A stretch of DNA of 64,000 nt from assembly GCA_040954595.2 (NCBI GenBank), contig CM082579.2:14880001-14944000 (forward strand). Reading direction: 5' to 3'. The number at the start of each line of letters is the position of its first letter. The stretch's first letter is position 1. The position numbers and the translations under genes were made by a program. The notes beneath the pieces are model-generated. The model had not been told where the DNA came from, searched no databases, and saw nothing but the letters and a program-made list of their open reading frames with translations. Shown here in pieces: positions 35,571-48,991 of the stretch. This DNA comes from Balanoglossus misakiensis (lineage: Eukaryota; Hemichordata).

Positions 35571-38100
35571 AAAAGTCTAAGTTGGGTGTACTAACTCTCC
35601 TTGTTAACAGTAACTTTCAAAGAAACTGAGCAATTGGTTAAAAAGATTTGCTATCCAAAAACAAAGAAATTTACAACAAACTACCTAAATATTGACAACC
35701 AGAATTTAATCAAAGTTGCACATACATGTACATGTGTTATGAAATTGTTAACTAACTTCCAAAGCAATCAGGAACCAGATATTAACTGAATATGCTCACG
35801 TGCAGTACTGTGATTGGTTGACAGAATAACAAGATTAGAAAAACCAGTTTTAAACCATTTTGGTTTATAGTGTATATGGTGTAAGGGTTGTGTGTTGCAC
35901 CATTGTGAAATGTAAACATGTTTGTGGAATTGTTGCCTTGTCAATTTTTGTAAGGGGTTATGAGTCATGTACCCCATCCTGAACTGCATAAAAATAATAA
36001 GTCTATGGAATTCTAAAACTCTTTGATCAAAAATGGCAAGAAATATACCAAAAAGTATGAATATTTCACCAGATTTCAACAAATCTGATTTCTGTTCATG
36101 CCTAAGAACCTCTTTAACAAGTTTCAATAAGGTAGACATTTTGGCAAACAACAGGAAATTCAGACAAATCTGACTGATATCACATATATGAATTCCCATT
36201 CAAAGTTTCCAACCAATTGGACTTGTGGTATTACCGAAGACTATTTGGCCAAACCCTGCAGAAATTCCCAAAAAATACAATTATGCAAAATTCATTACAA
36301 TTTGATCATATCTGACTGAGATCACCCCTAGAAACCCAAATACAAAGTATCAAAACAATTGCACCTACATTTCACAGGAATGGATTTTTTGGCAAAAACA
36401 GGAAATATTGCCCAAAAATGCATTTTTGCAAATTTCACCACCGTTTGCACAAATGTGATTCAGGTAAGCCCTATGAACCTCCATACCAAGTTTCCAATCA
36501 ATTGGACATGTAATTTCAGAGAAAAATTTTTTTTAACAAAACTGCAGAAAATTCCCCCAAAAATTCATAAAAAATAGGAAACGCCAGATACTGACTCCAC
36601 CTGAACAAAATCATACGAGGTCTTCCCAAAGTACTTGCACACCAATGCACGCCAATTTTTAACTTAATCTGATCCGCTGTTATTAAGTTTTTCAATTTTG
36701 ACTATTTGAACATTTTTCCAGTTAATACCAGTATGCATTTTTTCGCAATAACAATTTCTATGTACACACTAAATATCAGTAGTTTCAAGTTTTTGATGTT
36801 GATGGACATACACATACATACATCAATACATTAAGACGAAACTGATCCATTCACAAAATACATAATTCTGTATGAGGCACACATACAGACATACATAGCC
36901 GACGGACACCAACTTATGCTATAAGCTGACATTTATATACATGTTAGCCAAAAACCAAAATCAACCTCAAAATAGACATTAAAATATATTGCACCACCAT
37001 GAGAAGACAAATTCATTTTTTGACAAATTTTCTGGGGCGTCATTGATATAGCATGGCATATTGTCAAAGTACGTAGGCTCTGTGATAAGATTCCATACAC
37101 ACAAAATGGTAACCTTGGAAGTCCAGCTGACGTAGTTATGCAATGGCGTCTCGTGTATTCCGTCGCCAAAAAATCATCGTAAACTAATTGATAGTCGGGG
37201 TCACAATTCAAGACGACTTTCTCTAAATTCTTTATGAATGGATTAAATCGAAATCGAAACGTTGACGTATGACGTACGGAATGAGATCTGAACAGACATT
37301 CAATGTTATCATTCTCGCTCGATCACATATTGGGTAGGCCATCTAGCAATCGCTATATAGTATTGGCGATAACAGACTGTCTATAAACACACAAAACGGA
37401 TTTTACTGTTGAGTGTGATCAACCGCCATGTTATTTTTCTCTGAACAATAGACAAATAGAAAGCCTGGTGACATTTTGAGATTGACTGCGTGAGGACCAC
37501 AATATGCGTGAATCATTTACGGTTTGTCTTGATGAATGGGTCACGTCATAGTCATAACGCGGATTCGGCTGCACGCCAACTATCCGCCATATTGTCTCCA
37601 CTAACTTACTCGTAAGTAGTTTCAAACTTCATTTGAAAAGAGTATTCGTCTGACGGTCCTGTAGATTAACAATTTACGCTCTATGAAGCAACTAAACAAC
37701 GTTAGCTTCCTTGTGGATTCACGTAGGGAAGTTATTCGTAACGACGGGTACAGCGTCTGAGCATGGACAGAACCACGGCAATATCGCCAGGAATGTCTCA
37801 TTTCACAGCGCCCTCAAACAGTCGATCTCCTCAAACTATCGTTTCCACTGGTCATATATGCAGCATTAACGAAAGCTCTCATAGACAACCATGTAATAGA
37901 AAAATTAAAACTTTAATAACTTCATTAATATCAAAGCCACACCCACCAAAACCTTTCCAGTTCTTGCCATATGATATCTGAACCTGTGTACTAAATTTGG
38001 TTGAAAGCGGTTCAGCGGTTCTTGAGATATCGGGTATACAGACAGACACACACATACACAGACATCGCTAAACTATAAGCTCACGTGATTTTCAGGTGAG
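35571..38100. repeat. Spacer between repeat blocks: R1-like sequence and a GC-richer non-repetitive part
   Basis: 35990-36860 is R1-like (caatttgatcatatctgact, aaggtagacattttggc, then acatac tails). 36930-37760 is richer in GC and CpG and looks single-copy within the window; a - strand open frame of about 130 codons lies at 36931-37325 but has no recognised motif. 38000-38100 is a tail with gcggttcagcggttcttgag and gacagacac. Confidence 0.4.
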
Positions 38101-38924
38101 CTAAAAATTGGGTTACCCCTAGGAATATTCCTACCATATTTCAAAGCCATCAAAAAAGCAGTTTCAAAGAAAAACACATTTGTTCAAAAGTGGCAAAAAC
38201 ACAAATATGCAAACATCTCTATAATTGTACACCATCTTACTTCAATCACTACAAAGAACATTCCTGCCAAAATTCAAAGCAATCTGACAAGGGTTTGAAC
38301 GGTTTAACAGAAAACAGTTTTTGACAAAGATTGCAAAAAATATCCCCAATAACACAAGCACGCAGTTTTAACCATTTTTATGACATCTTCCTTGGGTTAC
38401 CCCTGGGAATCTGCCTACCAAATTGCAAAGCATTCTGACCATAATTGGCAAAATTGCTCAAAATTATAAATATGCCTATTTTACAACAATCTGAACAAAA
38501 AATATGGTAACTCGGACCACCCATAGGAAGCTTCATACTAAATTTCGAAGGAGTCGGACTATCGCTTTCAGAAGTGAAGATTTTTTTTTACCAATAATGT
38601 GGAAAAAGACAAAAAAAATTAATAAACATTAGAAAATTCATAATATTAGCTCACAACATACAGGACTGTATGGGGTTCATTGACATACCAATCTGACCAG
38701 TGGTTGTCAAGTTTCTGACTTTTGACCAATTTCACATTTACACAGGTAATATTTTGGCAATGACAATTTCATTTGAACAAAATCCCATCTACAGCCCCGC
38801 CTGCATCTACACACTAAATATGGAAGTGATATGCCCAGCGGTTTTCATCCATTCACTCATACATACAAATGCAACTGATTCCATAAGGTCCCAATCGTAT
38901 ATATGTACATAAACCAAATGGGAC
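38101..38924 (+). repeat. Dispersed repeat R1, copies before block copy 2
   Basis: It shares ttcaaaagtggcaaaaacac, cataggaagcttcatactaa and acatacaggactgtatgggg with other R1 copies and ends with ccataaggtccca and aaatgggacct. Confidence 0.65.
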
Positions 38925-41900
38925 CTAAAAATTGCTCCAAAATTATAAATACGCAATTTTTGGCAACAATTTAAACAAAACTATGGTTGGTAACTCAGAT
39001 CACCTATGAAGCTTCATAATAAATTTCAAACAAGTCAGCTGATCAATTCCAGAAAAGTAGGTTTTTACCGACAATGTGGAAAGAGACAAAAAAAATGCTT
39101 AAAAATAGAAAATTCACATTATTAGCTCACAACATGTAGAATTGTGAGAGGATACCATAAGGTACATGCATACCAATTATCAATTTTGAAAGCAATTTGC
39201 CCAGTAGTTGTTGAGTTCCCAAGTTTTGACGAATTTGACACTTTCCCAGCTAATTTGCATATTTTGGCAATGACAACTTCACTTAGACAAACTCCCATCT
39301 ACTGCCCTGTCTGCACATTAAATATCAAGGTGAAATGCCAGTAGTTTCCAAATGTTTGATGTTGATGGACATACAAACATCCATACATACAGGTGCAACT
39401 GATCCCGTAAGGTACCATGGTATAAATACATATACCAAATGGGACCTAATAATTCTGATAAAATGCGTACATACGTACATACATACAAGTCAGCAATAAG
39501 GAGATAGTGGGCTGGCACTGAGTGTCTATTTATATTGCAAATTATAAACATGCAGCAAGTGTAAAAACCACATGTACCTTCAACGTCCTTGGACAACACA
39601 TTTTTGTAACTTTCCCAGATCAATGGCTAATATTACTTGCCAAAGGCGACTAGAATTTTGGGGGCCTGATGCAAGTCTGATACATGTACTTCATGATTTA
39701 GAGATATGATGAAAATCCTGTCAACCGAATTACAGGGAAATCAGATTTTCCATGTAAAATCATATCACCCAAAAGTGTCAAAAATAATTTTGAAACAAAA
39801 AGTCTACTCAAAATCATACCAAAATTTAAATGTTAATGCAGTACGTTAGGCAAGCAATTTGAGAATGAAGAAACTTACAAAATAATTTATAAATTGTAAA
39901 TAATTTACAAATGCCGCACACAAACTTACAATTACTACCATATTACTGAACATGTTAAAAGGACATTGTACCAGCAGAGACATTGTGATCGAGCAATCCC
40001 CAAGATATACATGACATGGTCTAATTACAAATATTGAATATGTAAAATATGTACACAACACTTCCAGTCTTACAGTACAGTCAGCTGCTTGTGAACAATA
40101 GTCATGTAGCTATTTCATCAAATTTACAGCCCAAGTCTTGCCTATACAATTCTCCCTACTTTAAACACGTTTTAAGCTACCCTAAATGAGTGATGAAAAT
40201 CTCATACGGTCGATAATTTCAAGATGGCCGATTTTTGCCATGTTAAAGAAATGGGAGTTCATAAGCTAAAATGATGATGGGTCATTCTTGAACTTTTTAA
40301 CAGAAAAAATAGCAAAAGTGAAAAAAAGTTTAATATGCTAACTACCGAGACAGAAATGTTTGACCGAAGGAAGTCATGAAATACAGTAAACATATCATTT
40401 CTTCTATCTCTTACTACAGTTGGTTATGGACTTTCCGCCCAGAATGCAATGAGATTTGACACCTAGCGCAAAGTGAAAAACCTATTTAAGGCAGCCAGAA
40501 TTTTCTGCATAGTATGACGGAAACATTTGTAAAGTCATGGCTAGCATGGGTTGGCAGGTTTATGGGACCCGCTCAGGTTCCCTCGAATAACACATAATGC
40601 ATGATTGGTGACTGATTATTGTTTATTTGTTGATTTTGTCACATTTTCAGAAAAATCCCTATCAATCAGTCATATTTGTTTGGCCTTGCTATACAGCGCA
40701 ATATGAATCTTGTTGACTGAAATTGTTGAGGATAGTGGTACATAAAGGTTACCAATTGGAAAATATTAAAATGATTATTAGTGGTGTCCAACTCTTCATG
40801 ATAACCAGTTGTGGCTTGCCACCACCATAATTTTAAAAGGGTGACTTCACTATTTGATGGGAAAAGGTAGCATTTACAAACAAGCTATGGAGCATGTATA
40901 CAGCAAGGTGTGCTTACCGGAAAGCGGTCTTGGATCAGGCCTAGGTATTCTCTTCCTCCTCCGGCATACGTTGAAATGCTGTGTTTAAGACTGTGAATCA
41001 AATATATGCAAATATTAATTAGTAACCAATCAACCTTGCTTTAGAATTATGTGGGCCATACAAATTAGTGAAAATATGCAAAACATGGTATAATATAGGG
41101 TCAGAAAAAATTTCCAGCCTGTTTGTGTCATGATTTACATTTTTCTTTCTGGCCTAAAGTATTGTTTTATTTCACTCTAAACAACATTACTTTCCTTCAT
41201 GCGTCTAATATAATAACAGATCTCTTAGCCAGTTTGATTAAGCATAGTGTTGGACTAGCACACGTTCAGCCAAAGTTAAAGTATCTCACTGTGTATTGAT
41301 ATGGGAGTAATTTTAGCTATATGGTTAAAGGGACAAAGTCTCTCTGTCGCTGTCCTTTTTCCATTAATTATGTTTGATACAAGACACTGTTTATGTCAAT
41401 GTACATTTGGATATATAGTGAATAAATGATCAACCACACAAAACTTCCATCCCGCTTGTATGATATGAGAGTAAAAACTCGCCCAAAATGAATAAATGGT
41501 AAAGAACGATTATTCATTTTGGCGAGTATTTTTACTCTCGTGTCTACAAGTGGGACGGAAGTTGTGTGTGGCTGAACGTTCATTCACTATATATCTACAT
41601 GTAGAATAACAAACGGTGTCTTGTATCAAATATAATTAATGGAAAAAGGGCAGCGAGAGAGAGACTTTGTCCCTTTAAGGAAATGCATCCACATTTATTT
41701 TATGCTCCACGTGAAGATTTGAACTTGTGAGTTGTCCATCTAATTCATGACATCACGATCATATCACAAGCAATCGAGGCCAGAATTCGAAGGGGAAAAA
41801 ACAGGTACATTGTATTGAAAGCTGGAATATGTAAATTAGTTCGTAGACATACATTTCTTCCTATTGTTTCGGTTGCAACACCCGATAAAAGCAAATATAA

Positions 41901-42035
41901 AGCAAGTCATGCTTACCATTGAGCGGTCTTAAACTCGCCCCGGACAAGGAAGAGAATCCCGAGTTGAAACGCAGACAGTTTCAGGCAGCATCTGTGAATC
42001 AAATAGACATAGAAGTTAGTAACCAGTCATAGAAG
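38925..42035 (+). repeat. Large repeat block, copy 2
   Basis: Collinear with copy 1 at 31780-35571, with small base differences throughout. It preserves the pre-insertion sites of the G-rich MITE and carries its own TTAA MITE at 41325-41678. Confidence 0.8.
41325..41678. mobile_element. Palindromic TTAA MITE, ~350 bp
   Basis: ttaaagggacaaagtctctc at the left and gagagactttgtccctttaa at the right are inverted. The whole interior also folds on itself (gtttgatacaagacac; catcccgcttgtatgatatg; gtaaaaactcgcccaaaatg with their inverses). Copy 1 at 35212-35215 has a single TTAA and no element, so the duplication is exactly TTAA, as for piggyBac. Related copies: 62244 and 63202. Confidence 0.9.
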
Positions 42036-42189
42036 CTCTGCGTGGCAGGGCTGCGTGTTAACGGCTATACCATAGCTCCCACTGGTAGCTTATAACAGTC
42101 TCAATGGTGCCAAAAATCTCCCCAACAACAAAACCAACCCTGGTCAGTTTATTCGCTATCGCTTTGCCTTAAAAGTTATACTGTAGTGT

Positions 42190-42613
42190 GTTACCACAGG
42201 GGGCTCCTTCCTCCGCGATTTTATTGTTTGTTTGTTGTTGTTGATTGGCATAATAAACAAATACATATTTCTTTATTAATAAATATGGTTTGTTGACATG
42301 TAAGTGTTAGGGTATATTCAACAGTTAGGGTTACTGTTGGCATTTTTTTCGATCCACGGCCCCGGGCATCACTAAGCCACAGGGGTTGGGGGGGGGGGGT
42401 TTGGGGGGGTGATGCCGGCCTTGGATCGAAAAAATGCCAACACTAATTCTAACCGTTGAATATACCATAACCTGTCAAATATACCCTAATAACCTAACCC
42501 TTACATGTCAACAAACCATATTTATTAATAAAGAAATATGTATTTGTTTATTATGCCAATCAACAACAACAAACAAACAATAAAATCGCCTAGGGAGAGC
42601 CCCCTGTGGTGTT
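42190..42613. mobile_element. Near-palindromic element, ~180-bp arms
   Basis: The left arm (ccacagggggctcc, tgttgttgttgattggcata, aaatatggtttgttgacatg) is repeated inverted on the right (catgtcaacaaaccatattt, tatgccaatcaacaacaaca, ggagagccccctgtgg). The centre is a GC-rich ccccgggcat/G-run stretch. Noncoding. Confidence 0.85.
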
Positions 42614-42866
42614 ACGGTACCACCTGCTCCACAATAACAAAGCTGACTCGAGCCAACGAACGACGTACAATTTACTCGCACGGTGTAATATAACGCACAA
42701 ATTCCATGCGACTGTGAGTTTACTGTTTGGTGCTGTAACGCTTCCCAAAGTCAGAATTTCGATGTTGGGGGGACCCTCTCGCCCTACCACGACCAGTTTT
42801 TGCGAGAAGGAGTGTACATGTACTTGTAAAATAACATTAAATGCCATGCTTACCAGAGAAACGACA

Positions 42867-42907
42867 TCATCAAGCATGGAGGCGACCGGGACCTCCATGC
42901 TTGATGA
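42867..42907. other. Perfect 16-bp stem hairpin
   Basis: tcatcaagcatggagg, nine-base loop cgaccggga, cctccatgcttgatga. It lies in a GC-richer stretch with overlapping open frames but no recognised domain. No transcription signal visible. Confidence 0.7.
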
Positions 42908-45200
42908 ACGTCAAAGCTGCAATGATTTTTCAAATGCAATGGTCAGCGGTACGAGAACGAGGCACCAGCTGTGCGTCAATTATGCAACTTACTTACTACT
43001 CAATCAGAATCCTGCTTCAACATGACGTAACACTAATTAGTCAAAGAATGCAATGCAACGTATGTGTGCGGGTGGAGAATGCGCCTCACGTCAATGCAGA
43101 CACACCAGACACACACACTGAAATGCAAATTGAGGAATTATGTCACGGTGTTCTTTGGAAGTGCGAATGAATAAAATATTTCGTTTTCTTCAGTGTTTTT
43201 GTACTACAAAAAAAAATGCTAAAAAACGACTAGCAAGCGCTTATGCAATGAAATACAAATAAATATAATTATCGCCAATTGGAAATGGAACGTCAATCCG
43301 CATTTGTCAAAAAATAACAGAAAAGACAAAGGAGCTGAGACGTCCTAAAATAAAAGGAATGACCTCTCTGTTCTGACCTGTATGAGGAAGCCCTATTGTA
43401 ATACGCAATATGTAGGATCATGCTACCATCCGCCATTCTGATTGGACGAGAGGTCAATCCATCGATACGAAAGTACTCAATAGAGCACTGCTAAAACTGG
43501 CCCCTGAACTAATAGCATGCAACAGGGAAAACGTGACTAAATAAAAAAAAATATAGCTGATAAATTTACGGACGGCCGGTTTATTTTTTAACTGCTCTAT
43601 TGGAACTGTTGTCACTGTCATGCACGATGCATGTCTTGTTATTGCGCACTCGTGTTAACATTCATCAGAGCGCCTTTCGATCAATTCGTAACGTTTACAT
43701 TAGACTCGAGTTCATTTTCGTTATGAAAATGACATTGATATACACAAAGTCGATTACTGATATAAAATAATAGCAATAACCCTAACCATAGATTAGGCTA
43801 TAGCATTCCGGTATTTTTTTCAATATCACTCAGGAAGGATTCTATAACATTCTGTTTTGTATCGGGATGTATAATTTAATATCCATACTACAAAACAAAT
43901 ATCAGCGGTAACTCAGAAAATATTGTTGAAAATTTGTTCTCTGTAGGCCTAACCATGGTAAGATAATGCAATGCCGGTAAGTATTTTGGAAGTCAAGGTT
44001 GCATTGTATTGTCTGGTGTTCAAATAATCACAAACATCCCGGAAGACTAAATTCTTTCTGTCAAAACCACTTCTGCAACGACAAGAACTTTCAGGGCAGG
44101 CAAAACCATGGCATGAAGACGATATGAAGTCGATGAGTTAATGTTATGTTGAACCCGGCCACTTTACGTATCTTAACTATTCACACATTGACCATTCTAT
44201 AATTCTCTCCCTTTTAATGTCTTCTTTGTGGTTTGTTTGTAAAAATGTTGCCTGTGTTGAAACTTGACTACTTGTCACTTTTGCCTACCAAGAATAATAT
44301 GACCAAAAGGGGTGGCATGAAATTCTAGACTGTAACAAAACTCGATTTCATGACCCAAAGTTTGATTTTATGTGTTTTTGGTTTGGACGTGGCAAAGACA
44401 TGTAAATTCCGACCACCTATACACCATCCATACATGTATGAATCGACATCATTTATTGCACGAGAGACTTCAAGCAAGCATTCCATCATCGCAAAAGGAC
44501 AAAGAGAGAGCGACTTTGTCTCTTTAAATTAATTTAGCAAGTTCAAAGTGAATGCCCACATGAAAACCTTTACTCAGCAATTTTTTTTGTAATTAATAAA
44601 ACTAGGTTTGGTATGTTTTTGCGCTTGTTTTATTTTCCTTTTGTCTATAAATAGTCGTATATTTTAAAACAGCTAAAATGAGTCAAATGGGGCATTTTTC
44701 CATCCCACCTCATCCTAGCTAAGAGCTTCAGTGCCGGTCACCTCCACAAAATTAATTTACCACGAACAAATTGAAATACAGCCAATCGGAAAAAGTGCGC
44801 CAACACATGGTCATTTGAAGACTTTTATGCTCTCTTCTGGCCGTAAACGCATGTGATCTGGAATAAATCGAACATCGATCGTGTTTTATTTATTTTCACC
44901 ACCAGCGAAAATCTACGACGGCCCAACCGCAGATTATTGCTGCTCCATACAACAACCGGCTTAAACTGTTCTGTGCATGTGTTTTGTGTTCTGGTGGCGT
45001 TTGCGGGTCTGAGACGTCATTTGTAGAAGGCCCTATTCGTTTTCTACCAATAACTTTTACCAACCATGCTAGAACTATTTCGTTTTCTTTGACGACGCTT
45101 GACACTTTTCTTGCTTTGTTGTTAGTACATGTAGTTTGTTTGTTCGTTACGTCTGTTACTGGGGTTCTTCACTTGTAGTCTGGTTACACTATGAGATAGG
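42908..45200. other. Long stretch without a recognised gene
   Basis: Only short frames without domain motifs. 43470-43530 (actcaatagagcactgctaa, aactggcccctgaact) is repeated in the loop of the foldback at about 47035-47085. A relic of the TTAA MITE end (gagagcgactttgtctcttt) lies near 44505. Confidence 0.4.
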
Positions 45201-48200
45201 TGCCGTTAATCAGAATTTTTGGTAAGGAAGGTTTGAGAAGTCCATTCTATGTAAAAAATGGTGCTCATTCCAAAAAAGTCAGTCTTATTAACCCCACTCA
45301 AGACAAAATTGCCATTTTGGCCATTTTTAACCCCAAAATGGTCTTTTTTTAGAAAACACTAAAAACACATTGTTTTCGTCACATTCTGAGATCTGATAAC
45401 ATATGATATGCTTATTCTATGTAAAATTTGGTGAATATTACGAAAAAAGTAGTTCGATTGACCCAAAACAACAGAAAATTGCCTTTTTGACCAATTTTTG
45501 CCCCAAAAACGTCATTTTTAGAAAAAAAATAAAACACACGGTTTTCTTCATAATGATTGATCTGGTGATATATGGAAAGTCAATTCTATGTTAAAAGTGG
45601 TGACTTTAAAAAATAAAGCAGTCTTTTTGACCTCAATCAATACAAAAATGCCATTTTTGTCCACTTTTTGTGGTCAAAAAAGGTCATTTTTACAAAAAAA
45701 CTAAAAATAGATTGTGTTTATCATATTCAGAGATCTTTGGATATATGAAATGTCCATTCTATGTAAAAAATGGTGCTGATTCCAGAAATAGCAGTCTTAT
45801 TGACCCTACTCAAGAAAAAATGCCATTTTTGCCACTTTTTGCCCCAAAACGTCATTTTCAGAAAACACACAAAATTTATATATTTTCTTCACTTTCGGAG
45901 ATCTGATAATGTATTATATGCCCACCCTATGTAAAATCTGGTGATTATTCGAAAAAAGCAGATTTATTGACCCAACCTAATGCAAAAATGCCCTTTTGGA
46001 AAGTTTTTGCCCCAAAAGGCCATTTTTAGAAAAAAATTTAAAAACAAACTTTTCTTCATAAAGCTCAGAGATCATGTGATATATGAAATGTTCATCCTAT
46101 GTAAAAAATGGTGCTGATTCCAGAAATAGCAGTCTTATTGATCCTACTCAAGAAAAAATGCCATTTTGCCACTTTTTGCCCCCAAAACGTCATTTTCAGA
46201 AAACACTCAAAATTTATATATTTTCTTCACTTTCGGAGATCTGATAATGAATTATATGCCCACTGTATGTGAAAAAATTCCAAAAAAGCAGTTTTATTGA
46301 TGCCACTCAAGATAAAAGTGCCTTTTTGGCAAGTTTTTGCTCAAAAAGTGTCATTTCTAGAAAATACGAAAATTATGCCATTTTCTTCCCATTGGTGATC
46401 AAATGATAATAAAAGTACTAAAAAACCCACTCTTACTGACCCCACTGAGGGAAAAAAATATCATTTTGGCCTCTTTGCTCAAAAAGGTAACTGTTAGAAA
46501 AAATAAATACAAACTTATTCCTTTATATTCAGAGCCCTTGTGATGTATGTAAATTCGTTTTTTTTTTTGTGTGTGTGTGCAAAAAATATGCTGATACCAG
46601 CACAACGGTCTTATTGAGACACCCCGCTCAGTACAAAATTGCCATTTAGCCATCTTTTGGTCAACAATAGGCATTTTCAGAAAACAAATATAATTGATGT
46701 TTTTGCCTTTTGTGTTCTGATGTTGTATATGCATATTTAAAACGCCATAACCATATAATGTCAATTAAATTGATGATATTGAAAGACAGGGTTGCCACAA
46801 TTTGGCAAATTTAGCCCAAAACTGAACTTAACAATAAGATGATCCATGTATACGCACTGTCTACTATAAGTCGATTATGCGTGGTGTGGAATATTTAGGT
46901 TCAGATATGCCAGCTCGGGAGAGAGTGTTGAAATTTATTCTCTTCAATCTGAATACAAAATCAGAAATTATATTATAATTTATATCATGATACCTCCGTC
47001 ATACTGATTGGACAGGAGTGCAACGATGCTAGAATACTCAATAGAGCACTGCTAAAACTGGCCCCTGAACTAGCACGCAGCAGGGAAAATATGGGTTTAA
47101 ACTAAATAAACATAAAACCCTTGACGTTTTAATTTGGAACTGCTGTATGGGAATATTTGGGCAATGTGCAATGCCTTTCTTTTGTCATCTGTATCATGTT
47201 TAGAGCTTGGTCCCGGGCGGCGTGTTTACATTCATTGACGCGAGTTTTGTTCCATTCGTAACTTCTTTTCCTCTCGACGCTGTTTCATCATCATTATGAG
47301 TTCAACTTGGGCTAATTTTGCAAAATCTCCAAATACAAACATTTTTTCGGTACAAAATGGCTAAAATGATAATTTTTTCTTGAGTAGATCTATTTTTGGC
47401 TACAAATAGCAAAAAAGGCAATTTTGACAACCAGAGTGCCGTTTTTGGAATAGTCACCAAATTTTACACAGAATGGACTTTTCATACATGATCAGATCTC
47501 TGAATATGAAGAAAACAATTTGTCTTTAGTTTGTTTGTTTTTAATGAACATTTTTGACCAAAAAAGTGGCCGAAATTACAAATTTCAATTGAATAGGGTA
47601 AGTAAGACTTCCGTTTTTGGAACAGTAACCACGTTTCAATATAGAATGGGCTTTTATTTATAATAAGATCACCGAAAGTGAAGAAAAGAGAATGCTTATT
47701 AATATATTCTTAAAAATAACAATTTTGTGCAAAACTTAGCCAAAAAGGTGATTTCATCATGGTTGAGGTAATTAAGACTGCATTTCTGGAATCAACACCT
47801 ATTTTACAATTAATGTACTTTTCACACATCATAGAATCTCCAAATAAGAATCAAACAGTTTGTTTATAATGATTTTCGAAAAGTGGCTTTTTGGGCAAAA
47901 ACTTGTCAAAAAAGCACTGTTTTCTTGAGTGGCGCTAGTAATTTTTTTTTGAATTTTTTCACATAGAGTGGGTACATAATACATCATCATCTCCGAAAGT
48001 GAAGAAAATATAAAAGTTTTGGGTGTTTTCTAGAAATGACACTTTTTGGGCAAAAACTTGCCAAAGGGCACTTTTATCTTGGGTGGCATCAATAAAACTG
48101 CTTTTTTGGAAATTTTTCACATAAAGTGGGCATATAATACATTATCAGATCTCCGAAAGTGAAGAAAATATATAAATTTTGAGTGTTTTCTGAAAATGAC

Positions 48201-48971
48201 GTTTTTGGGGCAAAAAGTGGCAAAAATGGCATTTTTTCTTGAGTAGGATCAATAAGACTGCTATTTCTGGAATTAGCACCATTTTTTACATAGTTTGAAC
48301 ACTTCATATATCACATGATCTCTGAGCTTTATGAAGAAAAGTTTGTTTTTAATTTTTTTTTTCTAAAAACGGCCTTTTTGGGTAATAACTTTCCAAAAGG
48401 GCATTTTTGCATTAGGTTGGGTCAATAAATCTGCTTTTTTGGAATAATCACCAAGTTTTACATAGGATGGGCATATAAGTGAAGAAAATATATAAATTTT
48501 GAGTGTTTTCTAAAAATGACGTTTTGGGGCAAAAAGTGGCAAAAATGGCATGTTTTTTCTTGAGTAGGGTCAATAAGACTTTTAACATAGAATTGACTTT
48601 CCATATATCACCAGATCAACTATTATGAAGAAAACCGTGTTTTTTAATTTTTTTCTAAAAATGACGTTTTTTTGGCAAAAAATGGTCAAAAAGGCAATTT
48701 TCTGTTGTTTTGGGTCAATCGAACTATTTTTTCGTAATATTCACCAAATTTTACATAGAATAGGCATATCATATGTCATCAGATCTTAGAATGTGACGAA
48801 AGTGTGTTTTTAGTGTTTTCTAAAAAAACACCATTTTTGGGTTAAAAATGGCCAAAATGGCAATTTTGTCTTGAGTGGGGTCAATAAGACTGACATTTTT
48901 GGAATCAGCACCATTTTTTACATAGAATGGACCTCTCAAACCTTCCTTACCAAAAATTCTGATTAACGGCA
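45201..48971. mobile_element. 3.77-kb foldback element with internally repetitive ~1.6-kb arms
   Basis: The left end (tgccgttaatcagaattttt, ggtaaggaaggtttgagaag) and the right end (accttccttaccaaaaattc, tgattaacggca) are exact or near-exact inversions. Each arm (about 45201-46750 and 47330-48971) is built of diverged units of roughly 160-170 bases sharing ttctatgtaaaaaatggtgc, caagaaaaaatgccattttt and ttcttcactttcggagatct. A spacer of about 580 bases separates the arms and has no clear ORF. Long repetitive inverted arms resemble Foldback-type elements. No transposase is present and no target duplication is obvious. Confidence 0.85.
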
Positions 48972-48991
48972 TCTAGCTCCTGGACTAGGTC

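Larger units (their letters stand above)
31780..35571 (+). repeat. Large repeat block, copy 1
   Basis: This block is repeated in the same order and orientation at about 38925-42035. Shared stretches include ccttcaacgtccttggacaa, aggacattgtaccagcagag, cttaccggaaagcggtcttg and gcaggcagcatctgtgaatc. Copy 1 alone has the G-rich MITE (32967-33752) and about 600 extra bases near 34375-34995. Copy 2 alone has an extra ~235 bases near 40565 and a TTAA MITE. Fragments of one part also occur at about 3935-4170 and 61890-62160, so at least that part is a dispersed element. No host gene found. Confidence 0.8.

Noticed and set aside
36931-37325. - strand frame of about 130 codons
   Set aside because: Protein-like and in a GC-richer stretch, but no recognised motif or firm splice sites; frames of this length occur by chance in a window this size.
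32597-40061. Paired - strand frames at 32597-32788 and 39846-40061
   Set aside because: They are the same repeat-block segment. Differences between copies mostly change the amino acid, which fits neutral drift, not a conserved gene.
42606-43170. Overlapping frames of 139, 109 and 102 codons
   Set aside because: Three frames overlap on both strands across a palindrome end and a hairpin; no domain seen.
46399-46764. 121-codon - strand frame in the foldback arm
   Set aside because: It lies in diverged tandem units of the arm and has no counterpart frame in the other units.
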